In this document: piece by piece, positions 10,401 through 17,639 of the stretch
How the letters are laid out: each line of letters starts with the position of its first letter
Position numbering within the stretch: the first letter of the stretch is position 1
Source of the DNA: Flavobacteriaceae bacterium
GTDB taxonomy: Bacteria > Bacteroidota > Bacteroidia > Flavobacteriales > Flavobacteriaceae
Direction: 5' to 3'
Length of the DNA: 32,350 nucleotides
Assembly: GCA_016744615.1 (NCBI GenBank)
Contig: JADGEA010000021.1
Location: 1-32,350 of the forward strand
The notes under the pieces: model-generated
Database searches by the model: none
What the model was told of the DNA's origin: nothing
What the model saw: only the letters and a program-made list of their open reading frames with translations
Program-made: the position numbers and the translations under genes

Positions 10401-11068
10401 ACCACTGTTTTTAAAAACCCGCTTAACCCTTTAAAATTTACTGTTTGAACAGATCGGGTAAGAAAATCAGATTTTTCTGCAGCAGTTGTATAGTGAGAAC
10501 TTTGTACCACCATTTGATCAAAAACATCTAAAAGATATTTCCACTGAGCTTCCTGAATATCGTCATTTACTCCTATCACTTCTCTGAATTTACGTAATTC
10601 AGATACTTGATTTCCTAAAAGAATAGAATACCTAAAGTTTAAATTTGTTTGGGTAACAGGAGGCGTTCCAACGGAATAATCATGACAATTTAGTATGTTT
10701 TTTGCCTGTTTTTGTTCCTCTTCATTGATTGCTTCTGTATCGATTAAAGAAATCAACCGCTGATGAAATACATTCTTTTTTGTTCTATATTCAAATGCTT
10801 TTGATTCATCATGCGGAAAGAGCATTAAAGAAACATCCGAATAACCTGGAATTGCCTCTTTTAATTCTAAAAGTAGAAGATCAATCTCTTTTTGCTGAAT
10901 TGCCGGATCATCAGGCTCTTCATAACACAAACGGGTAAACCATTTTAAATTATCAACAATATGTCTGGGTAAAAAATTCTCGGCTCTTTGTCCTAACGAT
11001 AAATATAGATCTATAAAATCTCTTGCATCCTCTCGCAATTTAAGTTTTGGTTTACCAACTAATCTCAT
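4406..11068 (-). CDS. Giant protein with PLP-aminotransferase-like and HprK/PEPCK-like P-loop domains
   Basis: A 2220-aa protein with no signal peptide. A fold-type I PLP enzyme region is visible at about 600-900: NDPANPSG (about 673-680), DEAYND with Asp705 at the place of the cofactor-ring Asp, and SISTTKNLGATGDRLGS with Lys750 as the probable Schiff-base lysine. The C-terminal third has GDSGVGKSE (1699-1707, Lys1705), a Walker A much like that of HPr kinase/phosphorylase and related ATP-type PEP carboxykinases. The first 600 residues and the 900-1600 region are helical and charged, without a family I recognise. It is monocistronic between a 432-bp upstream gap and the terminator at 4355-4383. 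The substrate is unknown. Domain calls rest on motifs read by eye; that the ORF is a real gene is certain from its length. Confidence 0.85.
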   Translation of the reverse strand: MRLVGKPKLKLREDARDFIDLYLSLGQRAENFLPRHIVDNLKWFTRLCYEEPDDPAIQQKEIDLLLLELKEAIPGYSDVSLMLFPHDESKAFEYRTKKNVFHQRLISLIDTEAINEEEQKQAKNILNCHDYSVGTPPVTQTNLNFRYSILLGNQVSELRKFREVIGVNDDIQEAQWKYLLDVFDQMVVQSSHYTTAAEKSDFLTRSVQTVNFKGLSGFLKTVVSGSSDTAIKLIKEELFNPEIVKDIDFTDEDSLFKKINEDKTSIFVIRIAHLRKNVFNDRKWFPLLTRMIFIDSSAISKSTNTSLVFCLHNKIIQTLNKVHTKKLGALANSQLNLRLILEKVSIKNLEHFKALIENQISDYEKEIDQLKKEQLGETNNLEKDIVLFKFDEFSRQILKDKYALEKLRDYLTMILDCTVPENLKEQNRKLIQEFEERTKKYFYAENENVEIATIVEGGGRNQIKTYGEYLLQRKLTPVSKSIVNRCRIILDIIPNTYQRTLKNHFHKNFGINLFLEKYKDYLIKAENEADNTGRFINFLIDLGVYEKYDALNKKDKDSVKEFLSSLSNLNKTSISDDVQMIIRDVLFGKEDKVLKPYILFNKYSSWEYMDLFPTDRFDINPFDLEIGINEEGRIDYDRLTSRLDRMKKTFQLFDESGNLWDSFCENLTIVINDPANPSGYSDFNNQTLLRFLKFISSSKITLFLDEAYNDSIKSGGDDEPKWRTISRYVMNNLHQQYARMNLVSSISTTKNLGATGDRLGSIIATPAKKEVIDFARSQNSIENGNTNSLFMLVNILENAQLAKSIKDNLEERLPKNASRNKIKLRIEQYIIAEIKSYNKKQKTKNSKELLRFSPFEGSPLHIFLLNELVALDKLDVLELPDDFKYKNEPFFRYYQKQLVTEINTFRVNKNFRNEALLRLKIAKETATELLKGEFEEHAKIIASDGSFLFNIQLKHFFSYQDLEKFTKKLAESRGIAVIPYQTGFLRFSMGDYLDGTAKSYDIFRQEFKNALEIVLNYWVQFYDAKNSDLKGELSTDEILNEIFSTNSDREFISKVLNDFNVIKTLSKPVNNSLRINNLWVLYNASPKMSGVSINTISDSKNSVIEFSEEVGKCATLPEFIQSIAFTSVYENLLPQVYKSIPMIKHLDFGTVLARYGKATLLKYISNKLDYQPTDYVIDGPEDNIIMSEILLEMESVLFSPSKTKVLAINSSKRNNDDIARLEGINILLRKNIQELMLHFNLPFEKYQIEPALVELVKSGIEKFELVVGKKVSDINVDYFIKNITSGIYNDLLNQNNILGQKVFGEIEKLIQNNLTSANICPVDKVTHLYLLNRKDYFKNHIIDLLGRFNKQLKEVDDIEMETIIGDFLHKSLPREMEEVWTRVLESGEQNIGADDVHKEVRLFTLFIVNLMNQTKSNEHYDRYTHSIMRLTEAEFAQQNSAINEMVQHGITIHNNYSLKDNPLEKYDNGRLKWIADIMNQCGVIGAEKNIQTHTRIATDAKKREYPFHRIDRVENDKDKKVKEKSLTLSDKRSNEYIKILDTRPLGSFFVNRLRKLANTMDMGDYRCKIFNGGLLNELFIFHKSYMKYMADNYRLLDLQDVSLEEVKNFIPDTICFYGAPAKAISFPRVGYFDIKGPEGNIKTIVTPLTQKGDYYGNIKKPRLTVMNEKVKEMGGIPVHGSMFAVEEEDGAIFVVQIAGDSGVGKSEMLAAMMLKWMKKNLNGIRSIKTIAGDMFHVFPDSKGNLYGIGTEVGDFSRVTDFDPEYIKFYYSLFESSADSNVEDLNSRSTISGLCDVRMPYKIDIILTASNYAREEAGITRYDNPENFILYRDSHGERKEKATSGDNPHFQRTLLRYPGDKQIVDVLDTHGSYIDDILDWELDDFTGKFFMCSSYKMIDRIDLDGIVNKIFTGKEFVINEESFTIKEVSFDIIKNKFTALGFNEENEIKTIIDRAMFNEIFDALASTPSGQPFIDEEGELSGKNNLVEVLKTGEGKKIQLGILSTDIGRKGKEITGPQMAAEDMRKLIREVRISRPEIVQNKNEVKNLIHKYYGHIFNENRGNAEVYRYNFWLWQMEQMRKAEFVKIDDTKKTVDLSKLKGFSPAEKNKQFSPLLINPNLNIEISSFSETYAQLMNLPDIMEFSNEFLKLADTIYIAQGYATETTVNNMIIQMLLVNGYILTEDITRGTVVEKVNRETIAAAKFAALKIFKNANKKPVTKK

Positions 11069-11500
11069 AACTTATTTTTGTGTAATTATTTAATTCTTAA
11101 ACATAAAAACATGAAGAGACCTAAACAGGATTTTTAACACAGTTAAATTTCCTTTTTTAAACCACTTCAAAATACGAGAACAAATTTATAAGTTTTTCTT
11201 GTACTTTACCTTATAATGTAAAGAATGAATAGTAATATTATTGATAATTTAAAAAATTAGGCATTTTTCAAAGAATTTATAATAATTCTATTAATAAATC
11301 ATGTTTTGATATTTTTGTTACTTAAAACAACAAATTAAGAAGACAAATTACTGATTTTTTACAGTATATATTTTCATGATTAAGCTGAATTTTGTAAAAT
11401 TTAAAACAAACCACCCCTTTTAGCATCCTTGTAGAGGTGAATACCTCATTTTTGTATAGTAAAAAACCAATTGAAAATATTTAATTTAGTAAATATTTAA
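11069..11500. other. Non-coding upstream region of the 2220-aa gene
   Basis: No convincing ORF lies in these 432 bp. Read on the minus strand, TAAATTTG (11181-11188) fits the Bacteroidota -7 box TAnnTTTG and lies about 110 bp before the 2220-aa gene, but no -33 TTG is correctly spaced. A small hairpin (GAGGT-gaat-ACCTC, 11434-11447) is followed by a short T run only on the plus strand, so it does not serve the minus-strand gene ending at 11501. I see nothing else. Confidence 0.4.
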
Positions 11501-12301
11501 TCATTGAAATGGAGTAATTTCAACTGTAAATATTTCTTTTTCATTTGAAATTCTTAAATTTTTTTTGGAATAAGATTGCTTTTCAAGATCTGGATAATGA
11601 GTGATAGGTTCTATACATATCATATTATTGAACTCTGTCCAAAGCATCATGTTTTCAAACCCCTGGGCTTTGATTTTTACATTATATCCATGTTCTTTGA
11701 TTAAACTAATCTCATCTAAATCATAAAAAGGAAAAGAAGCCCCCCCTTTATCAATCACGTTTTGAATAGTAATCTTTTTGTTATTTACCAAACAATATTC
11801 GGTAAGGTTACCCGATAATTTAAATGCAGGATGGTATCCCAGCATAAAAGGCATTCCATTTTCTGAAAGGATTTCAAAATGAATCTTTAATGACTTGTTG
11901 TTAATTTCAAAGCTCTTTTTAAAAATAAAATCATAAGACCAAAAAACAAATTCTTCTTCGGATCTTTCAGGAAAGTGATTATTCTTTATTTTGGTGTTTG
12001 CTTTATAAGTTTTTTGATAAATAGCTTTATTTTCTGAGCTGTCTAAAACCCTGTATACCAACTCTCTTAAAAAACCATGCTGATCTTGAATACAAACTCC
12101 ATTTTCTGTATAAACTTTGTTATGGTTTGCAAACGTTGGTCCTATAATTGGAAACATTTCTGTATCCGTGTTTTCCCAACCTGGAGATCCTTTTTGATGC
12201 ATCAATTCCTCCATATTAAACTGATAACTAATCAATTCACCTTTTTCAATTGTAACAATTGATTTTTGATCTGTACTTTTAAGAATAATTATATCCTTCA
12301 T
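11501..12301 (-). CDS. Aldose-1-epimerase-like protein (galactose mutarotase superfamily)
   Basis: A 266-aa protein related to the shorter, divergent mutarotase-like group (LacX/YeaD-like). Visible landmarks are GSPGWENT, FPIIGP, QDQHGFLRE and GYHPAFKLSG, followed by the C-terminal IEPITHYPD, typical of this group. Members bind sugars or sugar phosphates; the substrate here is unknown. An upstream in-frame ATG at 12337 would add 12 residues. I prefer the ATG at 12301 because a TAnnTTTG-like box (12326-12333, minus strand) would place the transcript start between the two codons, and the N-terminus MKDIIILKST fits the family better. It stands alone, with no strand partner closer than the response-regulator stump. 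Confidence 0.85.
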   Translation of the reverse strand: MKDIIILKSTDQKSIVTIEKGELISYQFNMEELMHQKGSPGWENTDTEMFPIIGPTFANHNKVYTENGVCIQDQHGFLRELVYRVLDSSENKAIYQKTYKANTKIKNNHFPERSEEEFVFWSYDFIFKKSFEINNKSLKIHFEILSENGMPFMLGYHPAFKLSGNLTEYCLVNNKKITIQNVIDKGGASFPFYDLDEISLIKEHGYNVKIKAQGFENMMLWTEFNNMICIEPITHYPDLEKQSYSKKNLRISNEKEIFTVEITPFQ

Positions 12302-12325
12302 GCTTATTCTATTTATCTTTGACAA

Positions 12326-12333
12326 CAAAAATA
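12326..12333 (-). promoter_or_regulatory. Possible -7 promoter box (TAnnTTTG) for the epimerase-like gene
   Basis: The minus strand reads TATTTTTG, an exact TAnnTTTG match, 25 bp before the chosen start at 12301. No TTG is well placed at -33, so it is only half of the expected promoter. Confidence 0.35.
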
Positions 12334-12361
12334 TCAAATAACATCTATTCTAAATTCTATT

Positions 12362-12514
12362 TCAAACATTATTTTGTCCTACATGAATCAAAGCCTCTTC
12401 CCCTCGTGGTACAATACCAACAACATCATAGCCTAATTCACTTAATTGTAAAGAAATATTCGCACCGATAATCATTTCATCTTCAACAATGAGTATTTTA
12501 ATAGGATTATCCAT
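12362..12514 (-). pseudogene. Truncated response-regulator receiver domain (50-aa stump)
   Basis: An ATG at 12514 opens 50 codons beginning MDNPIKILIVEDEMIIGANI and continuing LQLSELGYDVVGIVPRGEEA. This is the first two strands and helices of a CheY-like receiver, including the acidic pair (Glu-Asp-Glu) that binds Mg2+. The reading frame stops right after GQNNV, before the strand that carries the phospho-acceptor Asp, so no working phosphorelay protein can be made. The wording resembles Bacteroidota regulators with a C-terminal LytTR domain, but nothing of that domain remains. No sensor kinase is nearby. I take it as a decayed gene end rather than a real small protein. Confidence 0.75.
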
Positions 12515-12648
12515 TTTTAATTTGTTAGTAATTAGTGGAATATACTGAATCTTATTGAACTTTACAAAAAAACATTCAAATGGTTCAAATCGAAAAGATA
12601 TTTGGTCTATTGTATCAATTTATTTTTCTGTTATTTCTTAAAAAACAT

Positions 12649-12656
12649 TATTTTTG
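12649..12656 (+). promoter_or_regulatory. Possible -7 box of the nadA promoter
   Basis: TATTTTTG fits the Bacteroidota -7 consensus TAnnTTTG and lies 26 bp before the preferred nadA ATG at 12682. A start of transcription a few bases later would leave an alternative TTG codon at 12667 almost at the mRNA end, which supports the ATG. A clear -33 TTG is missing. Confidence 0.4.
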
Positions 12657-12681
12657 TTACTTATAATTGATTTTCATACTT

Positions 12682-13683
12682 ATGAACTTAGACAAAGCCA
12701 AAGAAAACATACTAAAAGCAGGATTTTTAGATATTAAAACATCTGATAAAATTGATTTTGTAAAAGAAATCATCAAATTAAAAAAAGAAAAAAATGCAGT
12801 TATTTTAGCGCATTATTATCAGGAGCCTGCCATTCAGGATATTGCTGATTTTGTGGGAGACAGTTTACAATTATCTTACAAAGCTGCTGAAGTAGATGCA
12901 GATTTGATTGTTTTTGCCGGTGTTCACTTTATGGCTGAAACTGCTAAAATTTTAAATCCACAAAAAAAAGTAGTTTTACCCGATTTGAATGCAGGTTGCT
13001 CATTGGCAGATTCTTGCCCAGTAGAAGCATTGCAAGCTTTAAAAGACAAACATCCCGATCATATTGTAATTACTTATGTCAATACTTCGGCAGAAGTAAA
13101 AGCGATTAGTGATCTGTGCTGTACTTCTTCTAATGCCAAAAAAATTGTTGATTCTGTGCCTTTGGATCAACCTATCATTTTTGCTCCCGATAAAAATCTT
13201 GGAGCTTGGATTCAAAAAGAAACTGGAAGAAAAATGTTATTATGGGATGGAGCCTGTGTGGTTCACGAAGCGTTTTCTATTGACAAGTTGATCAGCACCC
13301 ATAAATCTTATCCAAATGCAAAAATAATTGCACATCCTGAATCGGAAGATCATATTTTAAAAACAGCAGAATATATTGGATCTACATCTGGGTTAATCAA
13401 TTATGCTAAAAATAATCCTGCTAAAGAATTTATTGTTGCTACCGAAGCGGGTATTTTACACGAAATGCAAAAGGAGGTTCCTGATAAAAAATTGATTCCT
13501 GCCCCTGCAGTTGAAGACAATTCCTGTGCTTGTAGTGAATGCCCCTATATGAAAATGAACAATATGGAAAAATTATATTTGTGTATGAAGTACGAATTGC
13601 CAGAAATTAATGTTTCTGAAGAAATTCAAAAAAAAGCCCTGATACCAATCCAAAGAATGTTAGACATTTCTTCAAGGAAATAA
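12682..13683 (+). CDS. nadA: Quinolinate synthase A
   Basis: Condenses iminoaspartate (from NadB) with dihydroxyacetone phosphate to quinolinate, using a [4Fe-4S] cluster, in the cytoplasm. With the ATG at 12682 the protein is 333 aa, normal for the family. Landmarks are [35 protein letters not shown], and the three cluster-cysteine motifs [22 protein letters not shown] and CSECPYM. A TTG at 12667 would add five residues (MIFIL) but is not favoured by the family start or by the promoter-like box at 12649-12656. nadB follows after 83 bp on the same strand, so the two form the classical de novo NAD pair. Confidence 0.97.
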   Translation: MNLDKAKENILKAGFLDIKTSDKIDFVKEIIKLKKEKNAVILAHYYQEPAIQDIADFVGDSLQLSYKAAEVDADLIVFAGVHFMAETAKILNPQKKVVLPDLNAGCSLADSCPVEALQALKDKHPDHIVITYVNTSAEVKAISDLCCTSSNAKKIVDSVPLDQPIIFAPDKNLGAWIQKETGRKMLLWDGACVVHEAFSIDKLISTHKSYPNAKIIAHPESEDHILKTAEYIGSTSGLINYAKNNPAKEFIVATEAGILHEMQKEVPDKKLIPAPAVEDNSCACSECPYMKMNNMEKLYLCMKYELPEINVSEEIQKKALIPIQRMLDISSRK

Positions 13684-13766
13684 AAGATATTAAACCCTAG
13701 TTCATCCAAATAAATTGGGAGAATCTAATAATAAGAGTTGACCTAAAGAAAGTCAAAAAAATAATT

Positions 13767-15338
13767 ATGAGTATTTTTAATATTGACACATTAATATTGG
13801 GTTCGGGAGTTGCCGGACTAACCATTGCGATTAAAACTGCAAAAGCCTTACCTAACAAAAAAATATGTATTGTTACTAAAGATGAGCCCATTGAATCAAA
13901 TACCAGATATGCACAAGGAGGAATTGCTTCTGTTTGGGATAAGTTAGATTCGTTTAAAGACCATATTAATGATACTATCATTGCTGGAGATTATTTAAGT
14001 GATCCCGAAATTGTAAAAATGGTAGTGGAAGAAGCTCCAGCATGTATGCGGCAACTCATCAACTGGGGAGCAGATTTTGATCAAAATAAAGAAGGTAAAT
14101 TAGACTTAGGTAAAGAAGGAGGGCACTCAGCAAATAGAATTTTACACCATAAAGATATTACTGGTTTTGAAGTTGAAAAAACCCTTTTAGAACAAGTAAA
14201 ATCTTTGACAAATATTACTCTTTTGGCTCATCATTTTGCCATTGATCTGATTACCGATCACCATATTATTGGTAAAGAATATGATAAACATGATATCAAC
14301 TGTTACGGGGCTTATGTTTTAAACGAAAAGACAAAAAAGATCGATACCTATTTGGCAACTTCTATTATTCTTGCCACCGGTGGTACTGGTCAGGTATATG
14401 CATCAACTACTAATCCGCTGGTAGCAACAGGAGACGGAATTGCGATGGCATATCGTGCAAAAGTAAAGATTGAAGATATGGAATTTGTACAATTTCATCC
14501 AACCTCCTTATACCAGCCTAGTGAAAGTCCGGCTTTTTTAATTTCAGAAGCGGTTAGAGGATTTGGCGCATATTTGCGGAATAAAAAAGGGAAACGATTT
14601 ATGCTGGAGGTAGATAAAAGAGCCGAACTGGCTCCAAGAGATATTGTTGCCAGAGCAATTGACAGCGAACTGATCAAAAGTGGTGATCCTCATGTTTATT
14701 TAGACTGTACACATTTGGAAATGGATGCTTTTGTAAAACATTTTCCTAATATTTTTGAAAAATGTAAAAGCATTGGTATTGATGTTGCAACACAATATAT
14801 TCCGGTTGTTCCAGCGGCACATTACATGATGGGTGGGATTGTTGTTGACGAAAAAGGATATTCTTCCATCAAAAATTTATTTGCTTGCGGCGAATCTTCA
14901 AAAACCGGATTGCATGGAGCTAATAGATTAGCATCCAATTCTTTATTAGAAGCTTTAGTTTTTGGAAGTGAAATAGCAAGTGAAATTGCCAAAAATAGAA
15001 AAGATCTTATTTTTAATAAAGATCTAGATATCCCGGAATGGAATGAAGAAGGTACAATGGAGCCAAAAGAAAAAGTTTTGATCTCACATAACCGAAAAAC
15101 CATTCAAAATATCATGACAGATCTTGTGGCTATTGTAAGATCAGATGAGCGTTTAGAAAAAGCCTTGGATCATTTGGATTATTTATACCAAGATACGGAA
15201 AAAGCCTATGCTAAATCTAAATTATCACCTCAAATTTGTGAATTAAGAAACCTAAATGCCATCGCCTATTTAATTGTAAAGTATTCTATGAAAAGAAAAG
15301 AAAATAGAGGTGCTTTTTATAGTTTAGATAATTTGTAG
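13767..15338 (+). CDS. nadB: L-aspartate oxidase
   Basis: A 523-aa flavoprotein that oxidises L-aspartate to iminoaspartate, passed to NadA. The N-terminal FAD-binding dinucleotide motif GSGVAGLTIAIK is at residues 10-21. The family motifs YAQGGIASVW, EGGHSANRILHH, ATGGTGQVY and the C-terminal GANRLASNSLLEALVFGS are all present, and length is close to that of the E. coli enzyme. The C-terminal region (about 430-523) is the helical capping extension shared with succinate dehydrogenase flavoproteins. The start ATG follows a short AT-rich leader after nadA. No hairpin terminator was found directly after the stop. Confidence 0.97.
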   Translation: MSIFNIDTLILGSGVAGLTIAIKTAKALPNKKICIVTKDEPIESNTRYAQGGIASVWDKLDSFKDHINDTIIAGDYLSDPEIVKMVVEEAPACMRQLINWGADFDQNKEGKLDLGKEGGHSANRILHHKDITGFEVEKTLLEQVKSLTNITLLAHHFAIDLITDHHIIGKEYDKHDINCYGAYVLNEKTKKIDTYLATSIILATGGTGQVYASTTNPLVATGDGIAMAYRAKVKIEDMEFVQFHPTSLYQPSESPAFLISEAVRGFGAYLRNKKGKRFMLEVDKRAELAPRDIVARAIDSELIKSGDPHVYLDCTHLEMDAFVKHFPNIFEKCKSIGIDVATQYIPVVPAAHYMMGGIVVDEKGYSSIKNLFACGESSKTGLHGANRLASNSLLEALVFGSEIASEIAKNRKDLIFNKDLDIPEWNEEGTMEPKEKVLISHNRKTIQNIMTDLVAIVRSDERLEKALDHLDYLYQDTEKAYAKSKLSPQICELRNLNAIAYLIVKYSMKRKENRGAFYSLDNL

Positions 15339-15890
15339 AATGAAACAATCACAAAAATAGATAAAAATAACACTTCTTTGTAAAAATGTTGCAGGTCAAT
15401 CAGGAGCTAATTGTAGTCGGTAGTCAGCTATGAAATACCCCTATCATAAGAAATCACCACATCGCTCATACTTCGCTCCTACCTATGGCAACTCAAAAAA
15501 TATCACTTTTTTCCTTTTTTAAAGATAAAAAAGAAAGAAAAAATCATTTCCTGACAGAGGTCTTTGCTTCGCATCGGTCACTAATTACTTGATTATTAAA
15601 GGTAATATGAATATGATCTCATACCCCCTTTATTCTTCTTCTTTACTTTGGTCATTGTGACCTAATCCTGCTGTCAGGATCGGTTCGCTTAGCAACATTT
15701 ATTGAATATATTTTGATCCTTGTTACGAAGCAAGCTTAATTGATAATACAATCCTGATTATCATCATCTCATTGAAGGTTTTGAAAAAATATTGGATCTC
15801 GTGAAGACGTAATAATCATGACGCGTCTTCGCGAACGTAGTACAACGAAGTGTGGCGATCTTATAATTGAAAATAAAAACATCGAGTTCA
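15339..15890. other. Gene-free stretch with repeat-like hairpins
   Basis: These 552 bp between nadB and the convergent CvfB-like gene contain no supported ORF. Two hairpins are visible: ATCCTG-ctgt-CAGGAT (15665-15680), and an interrupted stem CG-t-GAAGACG...CGTCTTC-g-CG (15800-15833). The stretch beside the second stem (15830-15860, GAACGTAG...AACGAAGTGTGGCGATC) is richer in GC than the surroundings. It resembles the short dispersed intergenic repeats common in this phylum, an impression from memory and not a search. Confidence 0.45.
15800..15833. repeat. Interrupted inverted repeat, possible dispersed-repeat or terminator stem
   Basis: Arms GAAGACG (15803-15809) and CGTCTTC (15824-15830) extend by CG/CG past one mismatch, with a 14-base loop. 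It lies about 60-90 bp beyond the stop of the minus-strand CvfB-like gene. No T run follows on that strand, so a simple intrinsic terminator is unlikely. Confidence 0.45.
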
Positions 15891-16724
15891 CTATTCTACT
15901 AATTTCACCCCATCTTTATACAATTCCACTACTTTTTGTTTATACAAATTACCCAAAGATCTTTTAAAAGCTTTTTTACTTAAACCCAAAACAAATTTGA
16001 TATCTTCAGGTGAACTTTTATCCGTCAGCTCTAAAAAGCCATCATTTTCATTTAGTGCATCCAGAATGATTTGTGTATTTTTATCAATACTTTTTTTATA
16101 ACCCAATGGCTCTAAAACCACATCAATTTTACCATCTTCCCGAACCTGCTTTACAAAACCTTTGATCTTATCACCCGGATTGATGTTTTTATGAATATCA
16201 GATCTAAAGATCAAACCTTTGAACATATTATTTACAATACAATTTATTCCAAGATCTGTTTGATTATATATCAACAAATCTACCTCATCACCCTGTTTTA
16301 CATCAATCTCTTCAAAAAACACAAAATCATTTATTCTGCGCGAAAGGATCAATCTTCCTGTTTTATCATCCAATAAAAGAAAAAACAAATACCAATTTTC
16401 TTCTTCCAGTCTCCCGGTTTGCTCAGCAAAAGGAACCATCAGATCATCATCCAAGCCCCAATCCACAAAAGCACCATATTTATTTACAGCTTTTACCTTT
16501 AAAAAAGCAAATTCTTCTAATTGAATAAAAGGTTTTTGAGTAGTAGCAATGAATTCATTTTCTGCATCATTATAGACGAAAACATCCATATCATCTCCTT
16601 CAGATAATTCATCCTTAACCTGATCTTTCCCTAAAAAAACCTCTTTATCAATTCCGTCAGATAGCGTATATCCATTGTCTTCTATTCTACTGACCTTTAG
16701 TTTGTTTATTTTTCCTAATTTCAT
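15891..16724 (-). CDS. CvfB-like S1-domain RNA-binding protein
   Basis: A 277-aa cytoplasmic protein of the CvfB/YitL type: several OB-fold S1-like domains followed by a C-terminal winged-helix region. An S1-like segment is visible at about 69-130 (FAFLKVKAVNKYGAFVDWG, then LDDDLMVPFAEQ), and another at about 135-210 (GDEVDLLIYNQTDLGINCIV). The C-terminal LGLSKKAFKRSLGNLYKQKV matches the winged-helix end of the family. Members bind RNA and affect expression of other genes; the exact target is unknown. It stands alone on the minus strand. Confidence 0.87.
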   Translation of the reverse strand: MKLGKINKLKVSRIEDNGYTLSDGIDKEVFLGKDQVKDELSEGDDMDVFVYNDAENEFIATTQKPFIQLEEFAFLKVKAVNKYGAFVDWGLDDDLMVPFAEQTGRLEEENWYLFFLLLDDKTGRLILSRRINDFVFFEEIDVKQGDEVDLLIYNQTDLGINCIVNNMFKGLIFRSDIHKNINPGDKIKGFVKQVREDGKIDVVLEPLGYKKSIDKNTQIILDALNENDGFLELTDKSSPEDIKFVLGLSKKAFKRSLGNLYKQKVVELYKDGVKLVE

Positions 16725-16798
16725 TGGGCAAAGGTAGAGAATAAAAGGTAGGATGTTGCTAAGTATAGAAAAACTCCAAAAATACTCAGTGAAATCTA

Positions 16799-16999
16799 TT
16801 ACTGTTTAGTTAAATTAAATTTATGAGATGTATTTACACCTCCATTTTTAGTCCAATATTTTGATGTACCACTAATTTTATTTCCTGATTTATTCATAAT
16901 TATTTCTTGCTTCACTGAGTACTGAGTAATCAAGATATCTTTTATGTTATTTGACTTGCATATAGCGTATCCAAGTATATTTAGCCATCCCCCATTTTT
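16799..16999 (-). other. Open reading stretch continuing the transposase frame past its stop
   Basis: After the TAA that ends the transposase remnant, the same frame stays open for 66 codons to a TAA at 16799-16801, with content such as KNGGWLNILGYAICKSN and TKNGGVNTSHKFNLTKQ. There is no ATG at its start; the first in-frame Met is about halfway along. It matches nothing I recognise and may be debris of the inserted element or of a gene it interrupted. I do not call it a gene. Confidence 0.25.
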
Positions 17000-17639
17000 T
17001 TAGTTGAACATCAGATTTAGTTGTCCATTACTTATATCCGGAGGTATTTTTATTATATTTTGTTTTGTTCTTATTGGCATTAATAAAATAGAAACCACTT
17101 TAGACACTTTGTAATAGATGAAATTAGTAAGTTCTCTCACGGTATGCTTGTTAAGGTAATTGTAACTGATATCAAGTAATAAATCGAAATGTAATGAACT
17201 TATTTTTCTGTAAATCATATATATAGCAACAGTTAGTACAGAAAGCATAGATTGTAGTCCGTCAAAGGTTTTTATTTGAATATCCTCCAACCTGTATTCT
17301 TGTTTGACATGTCTGTGGTATTCCTCTATCTTCCAAGGAAAACCATATCCTCTAAAGGCCCATTTCGCTACTTCTATTGCTGTTGACAACTTACTCTTAA
17401 CAAGTAAATAAGCAACTATTCCATGCTTTTTATTTCTTGAAACAACTAACCATAATGGATGTGTGATTCCTTTTACCGTATAACTTATTGGTATCACTCC
17501 TAATTCGTAATGTTCGGCGTAATAGCTCATTCCCTCCTACTAAATCACAGCCTATTCGTAGTATAAGAACAGACGCACTCAAATCTTTTGCTTTGAATGC
17601 AATTTCATTTAACTTTTTTTTACCAAATCTGATCAACAA
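17000..17639 (-). pseudogene. IS4-type transposase remnant, N-terminus lost
   Basis: The longest open part (17000-17530, 176 codons) is the C-terminal portion of an IS4-family DDE transposase. WKIEEYHRHVKQEYRLED contains the Y-2-R-3-E-6-K type block with the catalytic Glu at residue 69 and Lys76, although the usual Arg position is Pro65. YELGVIPISY and the later LTVAIYMIYRKI also fit the family. Both catalytic Asp motifs that should lie upstream are missing. The frame is closed by stops just before 17530. A second frame open at 17430-17639 (LIRFGKKKLNEIAFKAKDLS) may be the preceding part after a frameshift. It is clearly non-functional. No terminal inverted repeats were identified. It separates the housekeeping genes from the accessory cluster that starts at 17978. 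Confidence 0.8.

Noticed and set aside
4838..10938. Many 60-100-codon frames on the plus strand opposite the 2220-aa gene.
   Set aside because: They are antisense shadows of a long coding sequence, with no domain features and no ribosome-binding sites.
11434..11453. Small hairpin with T run as terminator of the epimerase-like gene.
   Set aside because: The T run follows on the plus strand, whereas the gene ending at 11501 is on the minus strand; the stem is only 5 bp.
12302..12337. Upstream ATG at 12337 for the epimerase-like gene.
   Set aside because: It precedes the likely transcript start and adds 12 residues not expected for the family. The ATG at 12301 is preferred, though not proven.
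12667..12681. TTG as start of nadA, adding five residues (MIFIL).
   Set aside because: A TAnnTTTG-like box at 12649-12656 would put the transcript start almost on the TTG, and the ATG at 12682 gives the normal family N-terminus.
13697..15103. Antisense frames opposite nadB.
   Set aside because: nadB is unmistakable on the plus strand; these frames show no family features.
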